64,000 nt of DNA from an uncultured Clostridium sp. (GCA_945915475.1 CAMEFI010000004.1:85591-149590), one strand, 5' to 3'; counted from the first letter of the stretch, positions 29,330-39,562 are shown. Made by a program: numbers and translations. The notes: generated by a model from the sequence alone, not told the origin.

Positions 29330-30669
29330 TTATTATCTCCCTTTTGTACTCGTATTCTGTGTTCCCTCTCAATCTCCTGTCTTACCTCTTCGTGATACTT
29401 CTGAGCCACTGTCTCATATGTATAATCTGCTACATAACCTTCTCCGTCAGGATTCAAAAAGTAATTCTCACACCAGTCTCTCGGAATAGTCTCATAATTC
29501 TTCACAATGTCATCTGCTGCTCTTCTTGCCCACACAAGACTCTCCAACAGGGAATTGCTGGCCAACCGATTCGCTCCATGTACACCATTACATGCAGTCT
29601 CTCCCGCTGCGTACAGACGCTGCATAGATGTTCTTCCCTCTGAATCAACCTTCACACCGCCCATAAAATAATGCTGTGCCGGTACAACCGGAATCGGTTC
29701 TTTTGTAATATCAAAGCCTTCCTCTAAGCATGTTTTATAGATGTTTGGAAAACGCTTTTTAATATCCTCCGGAGACATTTTCTGCAAAGACAACCTTACA
29801 AAATCAGAACCCTCTTCTTTCATCTTCTCCTTAATCTTTGCTGTAAGCAGGTCTCTGGGAAGTAGTTCATCCACAAAACGTTCTCCATTTTTGTCTAACA
29901 GAATCGCTCCCTCTCCACGGACAGATTCTGATATGAGAAATCTTCTCCCTGGTTTCGTAGAATAAAATGTGGTTGGATGAATCTGCACATAATCCACATT
30001 TTCCAGTTCAACATGATGATGAAGAGATATTGCAAGAGCATCTCCGGTTAACTGTCTGAAATTCGTAGAATGCTTATATAAACCGCCTATTCCACCACAT
30101 GCCCAGATGGTATAATCACATAATATCTTAGAAACCTGATGGTCATCCCCTTCCACCATTACACCATAACACACATTATCTTTCTCTAAGATATCTACCA
30201 TTGTTGTATGGGTATAAATATGAATATTCGGCTCATCCTTTGCACAAGCCAGTAATTTGGATGTAATCTCCTTGCCTGTCAGATCTTCGTGATACAAAAT
30301 TCTAGATGCAGTATGTGCACCCTCTCTGGTAAAGCAGAATTCTCCATGATCCCTCTCGAAATCAACTCCAAAGTCTACTAATTCCCGAATAATACTCTGG
30401 GAAGAGCGAATCATAATCTCAACCGATTCCCGGTTATTCTCATAATGTCCGGCACGCATCGTATCTTCAAAATAAGGCTGATAATCATCCTCATTCTTCA
30501 ATACACAGATACCACCTTGGGCAAGAAAGGAATCACTTTCTTCCATATCACCCTTTGTAATCACGGCAATCTGTTTGTCCTTTGGTAAATGTAATGCCGT
30601 AAACAAGCCTGCTGCACCATTTCCTACTATTACTATATCAAATTCTTTTTTCATCTTTATCCTCTTCAT
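29326..30669 (-). CDS. nadB: L-aspartate oxidase
   Basis: FAD enzyme making iminoaspartate for quinolinate synthesis. 447 residues with the dinucleotide motif VGNGAAGLFTALHL, SFLAQGGICV, and HPTTFYS and ANRLASNSLLESLV in the catalytic and C-terminal parts. It can start at the ATG at 30667-30669 or, with AGAGGA at better spacing, at 30652-30654. nadA, which makes the quinolinate synthase partner, is not adjacent and must be elsewhere if the pathway is complete. Confidence 0.93.
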   Translation of the reverse strand: MKRIKMKKEFDIVIVGNGAAGLFTALHLPKDKQIAVITKGDMEESDSFLAQGGICVLKNEDDYQPYFEDTMRAGHYENNRESVEIMIRSSQSIIRELVDFGVDFERDHGEFCFTREGAHTASRILYHEDLTGKEITSKLLACAKDEPNIHIYTHTTMVDILEKDNVCYGVMVEGDDHQVSKILCDYTIWACGGIGGLYKHSTNFRQLTGDALAISLHHHVELENVDYVQIHPTTFYSTKPGRRFLISESVRGEGAILLDKNGERFVDELLPRDLLTAKIKEKMKEEGSDFVRLSLQKMSPEDIKKRFPNIYKTCLEEGFDITKEPIPVVPAQHYFMGGVKVDSEGRTSMQRLYAAGETACNGVHGANRLASNSLLESLVWARRAADDIVKNYETIPRDWCENYFLNPDGEGYVADYTYETVAQKYHEEVRQEIEREHRIRVQKGDNK

Positions 30670-30698
30670 ATCACCATGGAATAAGACCTCATGCGATA

Positions 30699-30950
30699 TT
30701 ACTTTTCCTCATCCGATATGTCATCGTCTTCTCCGGTATCATTAAAATTATCAAACAGTACCTGTTTCATGTCAAAATCATAAGCATCCACATTGCCATA
30801 TACCTTGCGGACTTCCTCATCAATCTCCTCTTTAATGGGAGTCAGTTCCTCCACCGTAAGATTCATCATCATTGCCACTTCCTCAATGTCAATCTTTCCC
30901 TTCAACATACGTCTGGCAGCATCATACTTTGCCTTATCTGTGTTATTCAT
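30699..30950 (-). CDS. Small acidic protein of unknown function
   Basis: 83 residues starting MNNTDKAKYDAARRMLKGK; the ATG at 30948-30950 has AAAGGTG six bases ahead. The segment IDIEEVAMMMNLTVEELTPIKEEI reads like a short helix-turn-helix, of a kind seen at the C-terminus of Rpn/PD-(D/E)XK proteins, but the rest of such proteins is missing. The C-terminus is strongly acidic. It lies 15 bp after argH and about 30 bp before nadB, probably in one transcript. Confidence 0.65.
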   Translation of the reverse strand: MNNTDKAKYDAARRMLKGKIDIEEVAMMMNLTVEELTPIKEEIDEEVRKVYGNVDAYDFDMKQVLFDNFNDTGEDDDISDEEK

Positions 30951-30965
30951 CTGAATCACCTTTCT

Positions 30966-32345
30966 TTATAACGTTTTCAAATAATCCTCGTTGGTTGCAA
31001 TCACCTGCTCCATGGAACTACGACTTGGTGCACCAATCGTCTCTCTCTTTTCCACACAGGTCTCTAAGCTGATTGCATCATAAATGTCTTCTTCAAACAC
31101 GGGAGAAATACTTTTATACTCCTCTAAGGTCATATCATCCAACGAAATATTTCTCTCAATACAATATAACACTAACTGTCCCACAATACCATGTGCATCT
31201 CTGAATGGTACGCCTTTGCCAACCAGATAATCTGCTGCATCCGTTGCATTTGTAAATCCATTCTTTGCACTTTTTTCCATAACAGACTTATTCACTGTCA
31301 TGGTCTTGATCATACCCGTGAATAGTGCAAGACAGCCCTTCACCGTATCAATTGCATCAAATGTAAGCTCTTTATCCTCCTGCATATCCTTATTGTATGC
31401 AAGGGGAATACCCTTCATGGTTGTCAGCATCTGCATAAGTGCTCCATACACACGCCCCGTCTTACCACGAACCAATTCTGCAATATCCGGATTCTTCTTC
31501 TGTGGCATAATAGAGCTTCCTGTACTGTAGGCATCATCTAATTCCACAAAACGGTATTCATTGGAATTCCAGATAATAATCTCTTCTGAAAACCGACTTA
31601 AATGCATCATAATCGTTGCCATTGCACTCAACAATTCTATTACATAGTCTCTATCCGAAACCGAATCCATACTGTTAAGCGTCGGTCCCTTAAAACCAAG
31701 CAGTTGTGCTGTCATCTCCCGGTCAAGAGGATAAGTAGTTCCTGCTAATGCACCGGAACCTAACGGACAATAATTCATACGCTCATAGATATCACACAAA
31801 CGGCTATAATCTCTCTTGAACATCTCCATATAGGCTCCAAAGTGATGAGCCAATGTTATAGGCTGTGCTTTTTGTAAATGTGTAAAGCCCGGCATAAAGG
31901 TGTCTATATGATCTTTCATAAGCTGATGAAGAACCAACAATAAATCCTTTACAAGAGCCTTAAGATTCCCAATCTCCTTTCTGGTATACAGTTTCATATC
32001 CAATGCCACCTGATCATTTCTAGACCGTCCGGTATGCAGTTTCTTACCCGCATCGCCAATCCGGTCAATTAAGTTTGCTTCTACAAAACTGTGTATATCT
32101 TCATATTCTGACGTAATCTTAAGCTTGCCACTCTCTACATCTGCAAGAATTCCCTGCAAACCATCTAATATCTGATCCCTTTCCTCTTCTGTCAGAATTC
32201 CAACCGCTGCCAACATCTTAACGTGTGCCATACTTCCTTCTATATCCTCTTTGTAGAACTTCTGATCAAATGATATAGACGCATTAAAATTATATACTAA
32301 CTGATCTGTCTCCTTCGTGAAGCGTCCGCCCCATAACTGTGCCAT
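30966..32345 (-). CDS. argH: Argininosuccinate lyase
   Basis: Last step of arginine synthesis. About 459 residues starting [16 protein letters not shown], from the ATG at 32343-32345 behind GGAGAG. The fumarase/lyase signature [12 protein letters not shown] and the [13 protein letters not shown] substrate motif are both intact. It stands apart from argC-argB and faces away from argD across a small plus-strand gene; argG is not in the window. Confidence 0.97.
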   Translation of the reverse strand: MAQLWGGRFTKETDQLVYNFNASISFDQKFYKEDIEGSMAHVKMLAAVGILTEEERDQILDGLQGILADVESGKLKITSEYEDIHSFVEANLIDRIGDAGKKLHTGRSRNDQVALDMKLYTRKEIGNLKALVKDLLLVLHQLMKDHIDTFMPGFTHLQKAQPITLAHHFGAYMEMFKRDYSRLCDIYERMNYCPLGSGALAGTTYPLDREMTAQLLGFKGPTLNSMDSVSDRDYVIELLSAMATIMMHLSRFSEEIIIWNSNEYRFVELDDAYSTGSSIMPQKKNPDIAELVRGKTGRVYGALMQMLTTMKGIPLAYNKDMQEDKELTFDAIDTVKGCLALFTGMIKTMTVNKSVMEKSAKNGFTNATDAADYLVGKGVPFRDAHGIVGQLVLYCIERNISLDDMTLEEYKSISPVFEEDIYDAISLETCVEKRETIGAPSRSSMEQVIATNEDYLKTL

Positions 32346-32437
32346 TGTTCTCTCCTTCCTGTCTCTAAACATACTTTGTTTATTTTACATCATTTTTACA
32401 TTCTGTACAAGGCGTAAGGGGCAATCTTTCATTTTGT

Positions 32438-32461
32438 ACAAAATTTTTTTAAAAATTTTGT
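32438..32461. repeat. AT-rich palindrome upstream of argH
   Basis: ACAAAATTTTT-TT-AAAAATTTTGT, perfect 11-bp arms. It lies between argH and the divergent small gene at 32559, so it could be an operator for either or simply an AT-rich promoter element. Confidence 0.5.
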
Positions 32462-32558
32462 GTAGGATTCTTATTCTATAATCGTTTCATTTGGTCTATA
32501 ATAGGAAGTAGCAAGGATTCATTTAACATTATAATTTATTTCAAAGAAGGTGAAATGC

Positions 32559-32753
32559 ATGTCCAGACAGGAGATTGACAACAGACAGGGCACGGATCTA
32601 ATCATTTCGGCAGACAAATATATATCCATCGGGGAAAATGGGGCTGATATTGTCATCAAGAACGGGGACCAGATGATATGGTTTGACGGAGCAGATGGCT
32701 GGCAACATTTCATAGATGCCATCGATCGAAAAAAAGCAAGCTTGTCAACCTGA
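32559..32753 (+). CDS. Small orphan protein on the plus strand
   Basis: 64 residues starting MSRQEIDNRQGTDLIISADK. AGAAGGTG lies 9 bp before the ATG at 32559; an in-frame ATG nine bases earlier is too close to it. The protein is mixed charged, without signal or TM, and has IVIKNGDQMIWFDGADGWQHF near the end. TATAAT sequences at 32475-32480 and 32498-32503 could serve as -10 elements. The stop codon falls inside the following terminator hairpin. I do not recognise the family. Confidence 0.6.
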   Translation: MSRQEIDNRQGTDLIISADKYISIGENGADIVIKNGDQMIWFDGADGWQHFIDAIDRKKASLST

Positions 32754-32767
32754 CAAGCTTGCCTTTT
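32736..32767. terminator. Bidirectional terminator, small gene / argD
   Basis: GCAAGCTTGTCA-acc-TGACAAGCTTGC followed by CTTTTT on the plus strand and TTTTTTT on the minus strand. It serves the convergent small gene and argD. Confidence 0.92.
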
Positions 32768-32769
32768 TC

Positions 32770-33987
32770 TTATTCTGCTGCAATTTCTTCAATGGATTCT
32801 TTCAGAATCTGAACAGCTTTATCACAGTCTTCCTTCGACACAATAAGTGGAGGAACCATACGGATAATACGATTTGAAGTTGCTGTTACAAGTAACTGCT
32901 TCTCCATGGCCCGGACTTTCACCTTCACAGCATCCACATCCTCTAATTCCAGTCCAACTAACAACCCCAGACCTCGTACTTCTTTTACATGAGGAAGTGT
33001 ATGAAGCTGCTCCATGAAATAAGCTCCCATCTTCTTTGCATTGTCTGCCAGATTCTTTTCTAACAATTCACTAACAGCCGCATACCCGGCTGCACAACAC
33101 ACCGGATTACCGGAAAATGTACAACCGTGGGAACCCGGATTTAATGTCTCTGCACACTTTTGTGTCATGGCAACTGCTCCTAATGGCAATCCACCTCCAA
33201 GTGCTTTGGCCATTGTCACGGCATCCGGTCTTACTCCATAGTGCATAAATGCCATGGTCTCACCACAACGGCACCATCCTGTCTGTACTTCATCAAATAA
33301 CAAAAGCATCCCTTTTTCATCGCAAAGTTTCCGAAGTCCTTCTAAGAACTCTTTCGTTGCCGGATATACACCGCCTTCTCCCTGTACAGGCTCCACCATG
33401 ATTGCAATCGTATTCTCTGTACAGGCTTCCCGGAAGCTTTCTAAATTATTATATTCTGCATAACTGAACCCCGGCAGATCCGGAAGAAATCCCTTCTGAA
33501 TCGCACTATCAGGCTGACCGGTAGCAGTCAGTGCAGCAAAAGTTCTTCCATGGAAACTCTTCTTTGCTGTTACAATATGATAATGCTCCGGACCATAATG
33601 ATCTACACCATATTTTCTAGCCATCTTGATCATGGCTTCATTGGATTCACTTCCGGAATTCTGGAAGAAAATGCGATCAAATCCTGTATTCTCACAAACA
33701 AGCTTTGCAAGCATTGCCTGAGGCGTATTATATGGATACAGACTGGTATGCATCACCTGTCCCACCTGTTCCTGTACTGCTTTCACAATACGTTCATTGC
33801 AGTTACCTGCAGAATTTACAGCAATACCGGCATAAAAATCCAGATATTCTCTGCCATCCGCATCCTTTAAGTACATATCTCTTGCTTCTTCTACTACAAT
33901 CGGAAAATGATATCCAATATCCAACAAATAGTTGTCTGACATCTCTATTATATCCTGTTTGCTTAATCCGTAATCCTTTGCTTTCAT
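32770..33987 (-). CDS. argD: Acetylornithine aminotransferase
   Basis: Class III PLP aminotransferase of 405 residues in arginine synthesis. YLDFYAGIAVNSAGN at the start, FFQNSGSESNEAMIKMARKY, LLFDEVQTGWCRCG and the Schiff-base Lys in TMAKALGGGLPLGA are present. Ornithine or N-succinyl-diaminopimelate aminotransferase are possible alternatives by family, but other arg genes nearby favour ArgD. The start overlaps the mscS stop by 4 bp. Confidence 0.92.
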   Translation of the reverse strand: MKAKDYGLSKQDIIEMSDNYLLDIGYHFPIVVEEARDMYLKDADGREYLDFYAGIAVNSAGNCNERIVKAVQEQVGQVMHTSLYPYNTPQAMLAKLVCENTGFDRIFFQNSGSESNEAMIKMARKYGVDHYGPEHYHIVTAKKSFHGRTFAALTATGQPDSAIQKGFLPDLPGFSYAEYNNLESFREACTENTIAIMVEPVQGEGGVYPATKEFLEGLRKLCDEKGMLLLFDEVQTGWCRCGETMAFMHYGVRPDAVTMAKALGGGLPLGAVAMTQKCAETLNPGSHGCTFSGNPVCCAAGYAAVSELLEKNLADNAKKMGAYFMEQLHTLPHVKEVRGLGLLVGLELEDVDAVKVKVRAMEKQLLVTATSNRIIRMVPPLIVSKEDCDKAVQILKESIEEIAAE

Positions 33988-34883
33988 ATTCTTCCCTCTT
34001 TCTCTGTCAATAAATCTACTTCCAAACGGTTATATGGGATCTCAATTCCATTGGCATCAAAGGCTTCTTTCACCTTTTCCCGAAGATCCCAGGTGGTCTT
34101 CCAATAATCCTCCGTTTTCACCCATGCCCGGATTCCCAGCGTCATACCACTATCATCAAAAGAATCTAAAAACACATCTTTCGGCTCATTTTCCAAAATG
34201 CGGTTATCCCTCTTCAGAATATCATACACAACATCCTTCACCTGTTTCATATCACTGTGATAGGCAATCGCAATCTTAATCTCTACCTTTCTCTTCATCT
34301 CATTTGTCAGGTTCAATAAACTGTTATTCGTAAGAATTCCATTGGGAATTACAACCATCTTGTTATCATGAGTCAGAAGCCTTGTGTAGAAAATATCAAT
34401 AGATGTAACTGTTCCCTCCATGCCCTTTTCATTTTCCACAATGTAATCTCCCACTGTGAATGGCTTCAGCAGTAAAATAAGCATTCCACCTGCAAGATTG
34501 GAAAGTGCTCCCTGCAGTGCAAGACCAATTGCCATGGACGCGGTTCCCAGGATCGTGATAAAACTTGTCACCTCAAACCCGACAATCGTTGCCGCCGTTA
34601 TAAAGACAAGAATATACCCGACAACACGAATAATCGATAACAAAAATCCGGAAACAGACTCATCCATTTTGGAACGTTCAAAGGAACGGCGGAATAACTT
34701 AAGCATCATCCCCACCAACTTTATTCCAATTACAATAAAGGCAATGGCAACCAACACACTTCCGGACTTGCCAATGAACCAGCTTATCATATCATCTAAT
34801 GTACTTTTCAACACTCCCGCCGACTCTTCCACATTCTTAGCGGCCTCCTCGACCATCTGATTTGTATTCTCTGTAAGCCACAT
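33984..34883 (-). CDS. mscS: MscS-family small-conductance mechanosensitive channel
   Basis: About 299 residues. Three TMs (roughly 35-60, 80-100, 105-130), the Gly/Ala-rich pore helix TM3 (GTASMAIGLALQGALSNLAGG), and the beta domain with PFTVGDYI and VIPNGILTNNSLLN. The start is the ATG at 34881-34883 behind AGGAGA. The channel releases solutes on hypo-osmotic shock. Its translational coupling to argD looks incidental. Confidence 0.93.
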   Translation of the reverse strand: MWLTENTNQMVEEAAKNVEESAGVLKSTLDDMISWFIGKSGSVLVAIAFIVIGIKLVGMMLKLFRRSFERSKMDESVSGFLLSIIRVVGYILVFITAATIVGFEVTSFITILGTASMAIGLALQGALSNLAGGMLILLLKPFTVGDYIVENEKGMEGTVTSIDIFYTRLLTHDNKMVVIPNGILTNNSLLNLTNEMKRKVEIKIAIAYHSDMKQVKDVVYDILKRDNRILENEPKDVFLDSFDDSGMTLGIRAWVKTEDYWKTTWDLREKVKEAFDANGIEIPYNRLEVDLLTEKEGRI

Positions 34884-34937
34884 GGCACATTCTCCTGTCA
34901 AATCTTCAAGAACACCTCTGCTTTCTTATATCCTGTT

Positions 34938-37193
34938 CTATTTTGTTCCTGTTGTCTTCTTAGATGTCTTTGCTGTCTTCTTAACAACCGGAATTTCCTT
35001 TGTCAACTTGAAGATACTCATAGAAAGTGGTGCCAGACCAATTGTGATAGAATTCGTTCTGCCATCACAGGCACTGCGTTTGCTTGTTCTCACAGACGGA
35101 TTCTTACTTCCATCTCCACCAAATTTCTCATTATCACTGCAAAAGATTTCTTTGTAAGCTCCGGCATATGGTACACCAACTTTGTATGCATCATAAGATA
35201 CCGGAGTAAAATTACAGATAATCAATAAAGTATCTTCCTTGCGGTTTGTCTTCCTGATAAAAGACACAATACTTTCATTCGCTGCATTTTCGTTGATCCA
35301 TTCAAATCCATTCGCATCATTATCAAAAGCATACAATGCAGGTTCCTTCCTGTATAAATGATTCAATGCCTTCACATAATCCCGCAAAATGGTATGTGCA
35401 TCAAAATCCAAAAGCTCCCAGTCTATCTCACCCGCCTCACTAAACTCCTTAAACTGAGCAAACTCCTGTCCCATAAATAACAGCTTCTTACCCGGATGTG
35501 TCATCATGTAACCATATAGCAGGCGCAGATTAGAGAATTTTTCCTCATATCCACCCGGCATCTGATCTACAATAGAACCCTTGCCACCAACAACCTCATT
35601 ATGAGAAAATTCCAATATATAATTCTCATCATAGGCACTTGAAAGACTGTTTGTCAGCTTCTTATGCTCATACTTACGATAAAGCGGATCTAACGCCATG
35701 TATGATAACAGATTCTTCATCCATGACATATTAAAGCGGTAATCAAATCCCATGCCGCCTTCTTCCACCTTGTTTGTCAACATCGGCCAACCGGATTCCT
35801 CTTCCACAATCATCTTACAATACGGGAATCTCTCCTTCATGATCGTATTAAGTTCCTTCAGAAAGGCAATAGCATCTAAATTCTCATTGCCACCATACTG
35901 ATTCGGCACCCAGGCACCATAGGTCTTTCCGTAATCCAAATACAACATAGAAGCTGCACTATCAATTCTCAAACCATCTAAATGATATTTTGACACCCAG
36001 TAAATGGCGTTCGAAATCAGATAATTGCGTACTTCATTTCTTCCATAATCAAAAATATAGGTTCCCCATCTTGGATTCTCACTTCTTCTCGAATCAGCCG
36101 GTTCATATAGTGGTTCCCCGTCAAATCTTGCAAGACCACTTGCACTCATAGGGAACTGACTTGGAACCCAGTCACAAATCACGCCAATACCATGCTGATG
36201 CATATAATCTACAAAATACATAAAATCAGCCGGTTCTCCGTAACGTGAAGTCGGTGCAAAAAAACCCGTAGTCTGATAGCCGTATGTACCATCCTGTTCA
36301 TGCTCCATCACAGGCATTAACTCCACATGGGTATAACCCATATCGGAAACATACTCTGCTAATTCCACAGCAATCTCCCGGTATGTATAGAATTCTCTGC
36401 CGTCTTTCGGACGCTTAAATGCTCCTAAATGAACCTCATATATATTCATTGGCACTTCGTCTTTCACATCGGATAATCCCTGTCGATATTCAGAATCCTT
36501 CCACTCATAGGATAAATCTGCAATCTTAGATGCATTCGCCGGACGTAATTCCGAATAATTACCATAAGGATCCGGCTTCATAAAAGTATTACCCTGTCTG
36601 GTCTGAATCTCATATTTGTAGATCTCTGAAGCTTCAATCCCCGGAATAAACAACTCGAAAATACCCGAATATTCAATTCTACGCATAATATGTGTATGTC
36701 CATTCCAATTATTAAAATCACCTACAACAGAAACCCTGACTGCATGCGGTGCCCATACAGCAAACAAAACACCTTTTACACCATCTAACATACAAAGGTG
36801 TGCCCCTAGTTTCTCATATATTTCGTAATGGATTCCATCATTAAATTTGCTAATATCAATCGGATCAATTACCGGCTCAAATGCATATGGATCAATAATC
36901 TTCTGCTTGGTTCCGTCTGGTAATTCTACTTCAAAATAATAGACAAAACTCTGCCGGTCAGGTACTTTTACCGAATAGAAATCTTTCACTCTGTCACTGA
37001 TTAATTCATATCGTTCCTTCGTGTTCTTGCAAACTGCCCAAACACGTTTCACACCCTGCAAAAATGCATTAATATAGACACCGTCTACCGTCTCATGCAT
37101 TCCCAAAATATGATGTGGGTTATCATGACACCCCTGTGTTAATGCTTCTACTTCAGCCCAATTAATTGCAAATACTGGTCTTCTGTCAGTCAT
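34938..37193 (-). CDS. glgB: GlgB-type 1,4-alpha-glucan branching enzyme, divergent active site
   Basis: 751 residues with GlgB architecture: an N-terminal CBM48 pair (VYYFEVELPDG; FAVWAPHAVRVSVVGDFNNWNGH), a GH13 barrel (about 250-620), a C-terminal beta domain, and a Lys/Thr-rich tail. The nucleophile Asp411 (DGLRIDSAASMLYLD) and Glu464/465 (VEEESGWP) are present. Region IV, normally SHDEVVHGK, reads SHNEVVGGK (Asn532), and region I, normally DWVPAHFP, reads DWVPSQFP. So the transition-state Asp and a conserved His are replaced. It may be weakly active, altered or a pseudoenzyme. No other glg gene is adjacent. Confidence 0.9.
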   Translation of the reverse strand: MTDRRPVFAINWAEVEALTQGCHDNPHHILGMHETVDGVYINAFLQGVKRVWAVCKNTKERYELISDRVKDFYSVKVPDRQSFVYYFEVELPDGTKQKIIDPYAFEPVIDPIDISKFNDGIHYEIYEKLGAHLCMLDGVKGVLFAVWAPHAVRVSVVGDFNNWNGHTHIMRRIEYSGIFELFIPGIEASEIYKYEIQTRQGNTFMKPDPYGNYSELRPANASKIADLSYEWKDSEYRQGLSDVKDEVPMNIYEVHLGAFKRPKDGREFYTYREIAVELAEYVSDMGYTHVELMPVMEHEQDGTYGYQTTGFFAPTSRYGEPADFMYFVDYMHQHGIGVICDWVPSQFPMSASGLARFDGEPLYEPADSRRSENPRWGTYIFDYGRNEVRNYLISNAIYWVSKYHLDGLRIDSAASMLYLDYGKTYGAWVPNQYGGNENLDAIAFLKELNTIMKERFPYCKMIVEEESGWPMLTNKVEEGGMGFDYRFNMSWMKNLLSYMALDPLYRKYEHKKLTNSLSSAYDENYILEFSHNEVVGGKGSIVDQMPGGYEEKFSNLRLLYGYMMTHPGKKLLFMGQEFAQFKEFSEAGEIDWELLDFDAHTILRDYVKALNHLYRKEPALYAFDNDANGFEWINENAANESIVSFIRKTNRKEDTLLIICNFTPVSYDAYKVGVPYAGAYKEIFCSDNEKFGGDGSKNPSVRTSKRSACDGRTNSITIGLAPLSMSIFKLTKEIPVVKKTAKTSKKTTGTK

Positions 37194-37225
37194 GCTTTTC
37201 TCCTAAACAATGCTAAGCATAAGGA

Positions 37226-37247
37226 AACGGCGCTAAACAGCGCCGTT
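37226..37247 (-). terminator. Hairpin between the kinase gene and glgB
   Basis: AACGGCGCT-aaac-AGCGCCGTT, a tight GC-rich stem 7 bp after the kinase stop. The T-tract on the minus strand is short, so termination may be partial. Confidence 0.5.
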
Positions 37248-37253
37248 ATACTT

Positions 37254-37823
37254 TTACTCGCCTCTTAACTGCTTTACTACTCGCTTAATAGATTCGTTAT
37301 ATTCTTCCTCTGAAGAATTTTCAAAGACAATCAATTCCTTGATATTGTCTGGTTGATTAAAGTTACATCCTGCAATATATTCATCCCAGTGCTCTAACTT
37401 CCACGTGTCACGATCTGAATTACGCTTAATCATTCTTTCCTTGCACACATCCACACGGGTATTCACCCAGATTACAACCAACTCTGCCCCATGCTTTGCA
37501 AGGCGCTCCCGTAATGAATCCAAATATTCATCATCACGGATCTCATCTGTAAATGGTGCGTTAATCAAAACTGTATCGTTGTAGTCTAACGCTTCCATTG
37601 CCAAATCTAAAACACAATAATATTCGTAGTCACGGATCTCTTTCTGGAAAAAATCAGAAGAACGGTTGTACTCCTGTCCAGCCACCTTGAAGATCTGCTT
37701 TGATAATACAATCAATGTATCTTTGTCAAGATACACACAATTGGTTAATGCCTTTGCCAACTGTTTGGAGATAAATGTCTTACCACAAGCTGGTGGTGAC
37801 GTTACTAATATTAAATGTTTCAT
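37254..37823 (-). CDS. P-loop nucleoside/AAA-type kinase of unknown substrate
   Basis: 189 residues. Walker A at 9-16 (SPPACGKT), then DKDTLIVLSK and a lid-like region with ERMIKRNSDRDTW. The fold is that of small P-loop kinases (AAA_33, zeta-toxin/gluconate-kinase-like). It is not a known toxin by context, since no antitoxin is adjacent. It is preceded by sigG and followed by glgB, and could phosphorylate a small metabolite; no substrate is indicated. Confidence 0.8.
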   Translation of the reverse strand: MKHLILVTSPPACGKTFISKQLAKALTNCVYLDKDTLIVLSKQIFKVAGQEYNRSSDFFQKEIRDYEYYCVLDLAMEALDYNDTVLINAPFTDEIRDDEYLDSLRERLAKHGAELVVIWVNTRVDVCKERMIKRNSDRDTWKLEHWDEYIAGCNFNQPDNIKELIVFENSSEEEYNESIKRVVKQLRGE

Positions 37824-37936
37824 AATCTATATGCCTCCTTTATGCCATTCCGGCTTAAAATTCTCTTTTGCACTATTTGTACAATAATCAAGCCAAATTA
37901 TAGCATATTTTAGAAGGATTGACAACGCATTTCATG

Positions 37937-38716
37937 TTAAATATCCAGATAATTTTTCATACTTTTTAATGCCGATTTTTCAAGCCTTGATACCTGAGCC
38001 TGCGATATAGCTATCTCCTTTGCCACCTCTGTCTGTGTTTTTCCCTCAAAAAAACGAAGTCTAATAATATTATACTCCCGTTCAGATAACCGTTTCATTG
38101 CTGCTTTTAGGGAGATATCCTCAATCCAGTTCTCTTCTTTATTTTTCTTATCGCTAACCTGATCCATAATATATAGGGTGTCTCCACCTTCCTGATAGAC
38201 CGGATCATATAAAGAAACCGGTGTTGCAATGGCATCAAGTGCCATCACAACAATCTCTTTTTCCATATCAATTGCCCGTGCCACCTCATCAATTGTAGGT
38301 TCTCTGTCTTCCTCCTTAAGAATACGCTCTTTTGCATATATTGCCTTATATGCAATATCACGCAAAGATCTCGATACCCGGATTGCATTATTATCACGCA
38401 GATATCGTCTGCATTCTCCAATAATCATGGGTACTGCATAAGTGGAGAATCGCACATTTAAACTGCGGTCAAAATTATCAATTGCCTTCATCAATCCAAT
38501 ACATCCAACCTGAAAAAGATCATCTGCATTTTCATTCGACGCTGCAAAACGCTGGATAACACTTAACACTAATCTAAGGTTTCCCTCAATCAATTGCTCC
38601 CGTGCATGAACATCCCCTTCTTCTACTTTTATGAATAATGCATCTTTTTCCTCATTTGTAAGAAGTGGTAATTTCGACGTGTTCACACCACAAATAACAA
38701 CCTTATTCAGTGCCAT
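37937..38716 (-). CDS. sigG: RNA polymerase sigma factor SigG (late forespore)
   Basis: About 259 residues starting MALNKVVICGVNTSKLPLL, from the ATG at 38714-38716 with AAGGAGG ahead. The N-terminus is the SigG signature that sets it apart from SigF and SigE. Region 2 (DDLFQVGCIGLMKAIDNFD, FSTYAVPMIIGECRRYLRD) and region 4 (TQTEVAKEIAISQAQVSRLEK) are intact. It controls late forespore genes, including gpr in this window. Order spoIIGA-sigE-sigG matches B. subtilis. Confidence 0.96.
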   Translation of the reverse strand: MALNKVVICGVNTSKLPLLTNEEKDALFIKVEEGDVHAREQLIEGNLRLVLSVIQRFAASNENADDLFQVGCIGLMKAIDNFDRSLNVRFSTYAVPMIIGECRRYLRDNNAIRVSRSLRDIAYKAIYAKERILKEEDREPTIDEVARAIDMEKEIVVMALDAIATPVSLYDPVYQEGGDTLYIMDQVSDKKNKEENWIEDISLKAAMKRLSEREYNIIRLRFFEGKTQTEVAKEIAISQAQVSRLEKSALKSMKNYLDI

Positions 38717-38805
38717 TGTCCAGTCCTCCTTAACGATTTCTATCATTAAGGATTCACTTTTTCCCATCTGTTTATACCAAAAAAATAAAGGGAATAATTA
38801 CCTTA

Positions 38806-39546
38806 TCAGGAACCAATTCTTTGCATTTCCTTTTTCAATCGTTTCATAATCTTCTTCTCCAATCTTGAAATATAGGACTGGGATATTCCAAGCATATCTG
38901 CAACCTCCTTTTGTGTTAATTCTTCATCATTCTCATTACTTAAGCCAAAGCGAAGATCAACAATCAGTTTTTCCCTTTCTGATAATACATCCATTGCTTT
39001 TTTTAACAAATCTCTATCCACTTCGCTTTCTAAATCCTTATATATAATATCCTCTTCCGTACCCAAAATATCAGATAGCAGCAACTCATTTCCATCCCAG
39101 TCCACATTCAAAGGTTCGTCAATGGAAACTTCCATTTTTGTCTTAGCACTTCTCCGCAAATACATTAAGATCTCATTTTCAATACAACGGGATGCATAGG
39201 TTGCCAACTTGATTTTTTTATCCTTCTTAAAAGTATTGATGGCTTTAATCAGGCCGATTGTTCCAATCGATATAAGATCTTCCACTCCCACTCCGGTATT
39301 ATCAAATTTTTTTGCAATATATACCACCAATCGCAAATTATGTTCAATTAAAATACTCTTGACTTCTGTATCATCTATATCTCCCAGCTTTTCCAATAAT
39401 TCCTGTTCTCTCTCCGCTTCTAAGGGTGGAGGCAAAATATCTGCACCTCCAATATAGTGTATTTCCTTTTTAGGCATAAAAAACATGCTTGCCATATTTT
39501 TCATCATGGTAAGCCTGATTTTTTCATTACTTACGATATTCACCAT
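38806..39546 (-). CDS. sigE: Pro-SigE, mother-cell sigma factor
   Basis: About 246 residues from the ATG at 39544-39546 (GGAGG ahead). The N-terminal stretch of about 30-40 residues, before [20 protein letters not shown], corresponds to the pro-sequence that SpoIIGA removes. Region 2 ([20 protein letters not shown]) and region 4 ([22 protein letters not shown]) are complete. Its protease is encoded 16 bp upstream. Confidence 0.95.
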   Translation of the reverse strand: MVNIVSNEKIRLTMMKNMASMFFMPKKEIHYIGGADILPPPLEAEREQELLEKLGDIDDTEVKSILIEHNLRLVVYIAKKFDNTGVGVEDLISIGTIGLIKAINTFKKDKKIKLATYASRCIENEILMYLRRSAKTKMEVSIDEPLNVDWDGNELLLSDILGTEEDIIYKDLESEVDRDLLKKAMDVLSEREKLIVDLRFGLSNENDEELTQKEVADMLGISQSYISRLEKKIMKRLKKEMQRIGS

Positions 39547-39562
39547 ATATTCCTCCAACTTT

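Noticed and set aside
37254..37823. Zeta-type toxin
   Set aside because: The P-loop fold is similar but no antitoxin is adjacent, and small metabolic kinases look the same.
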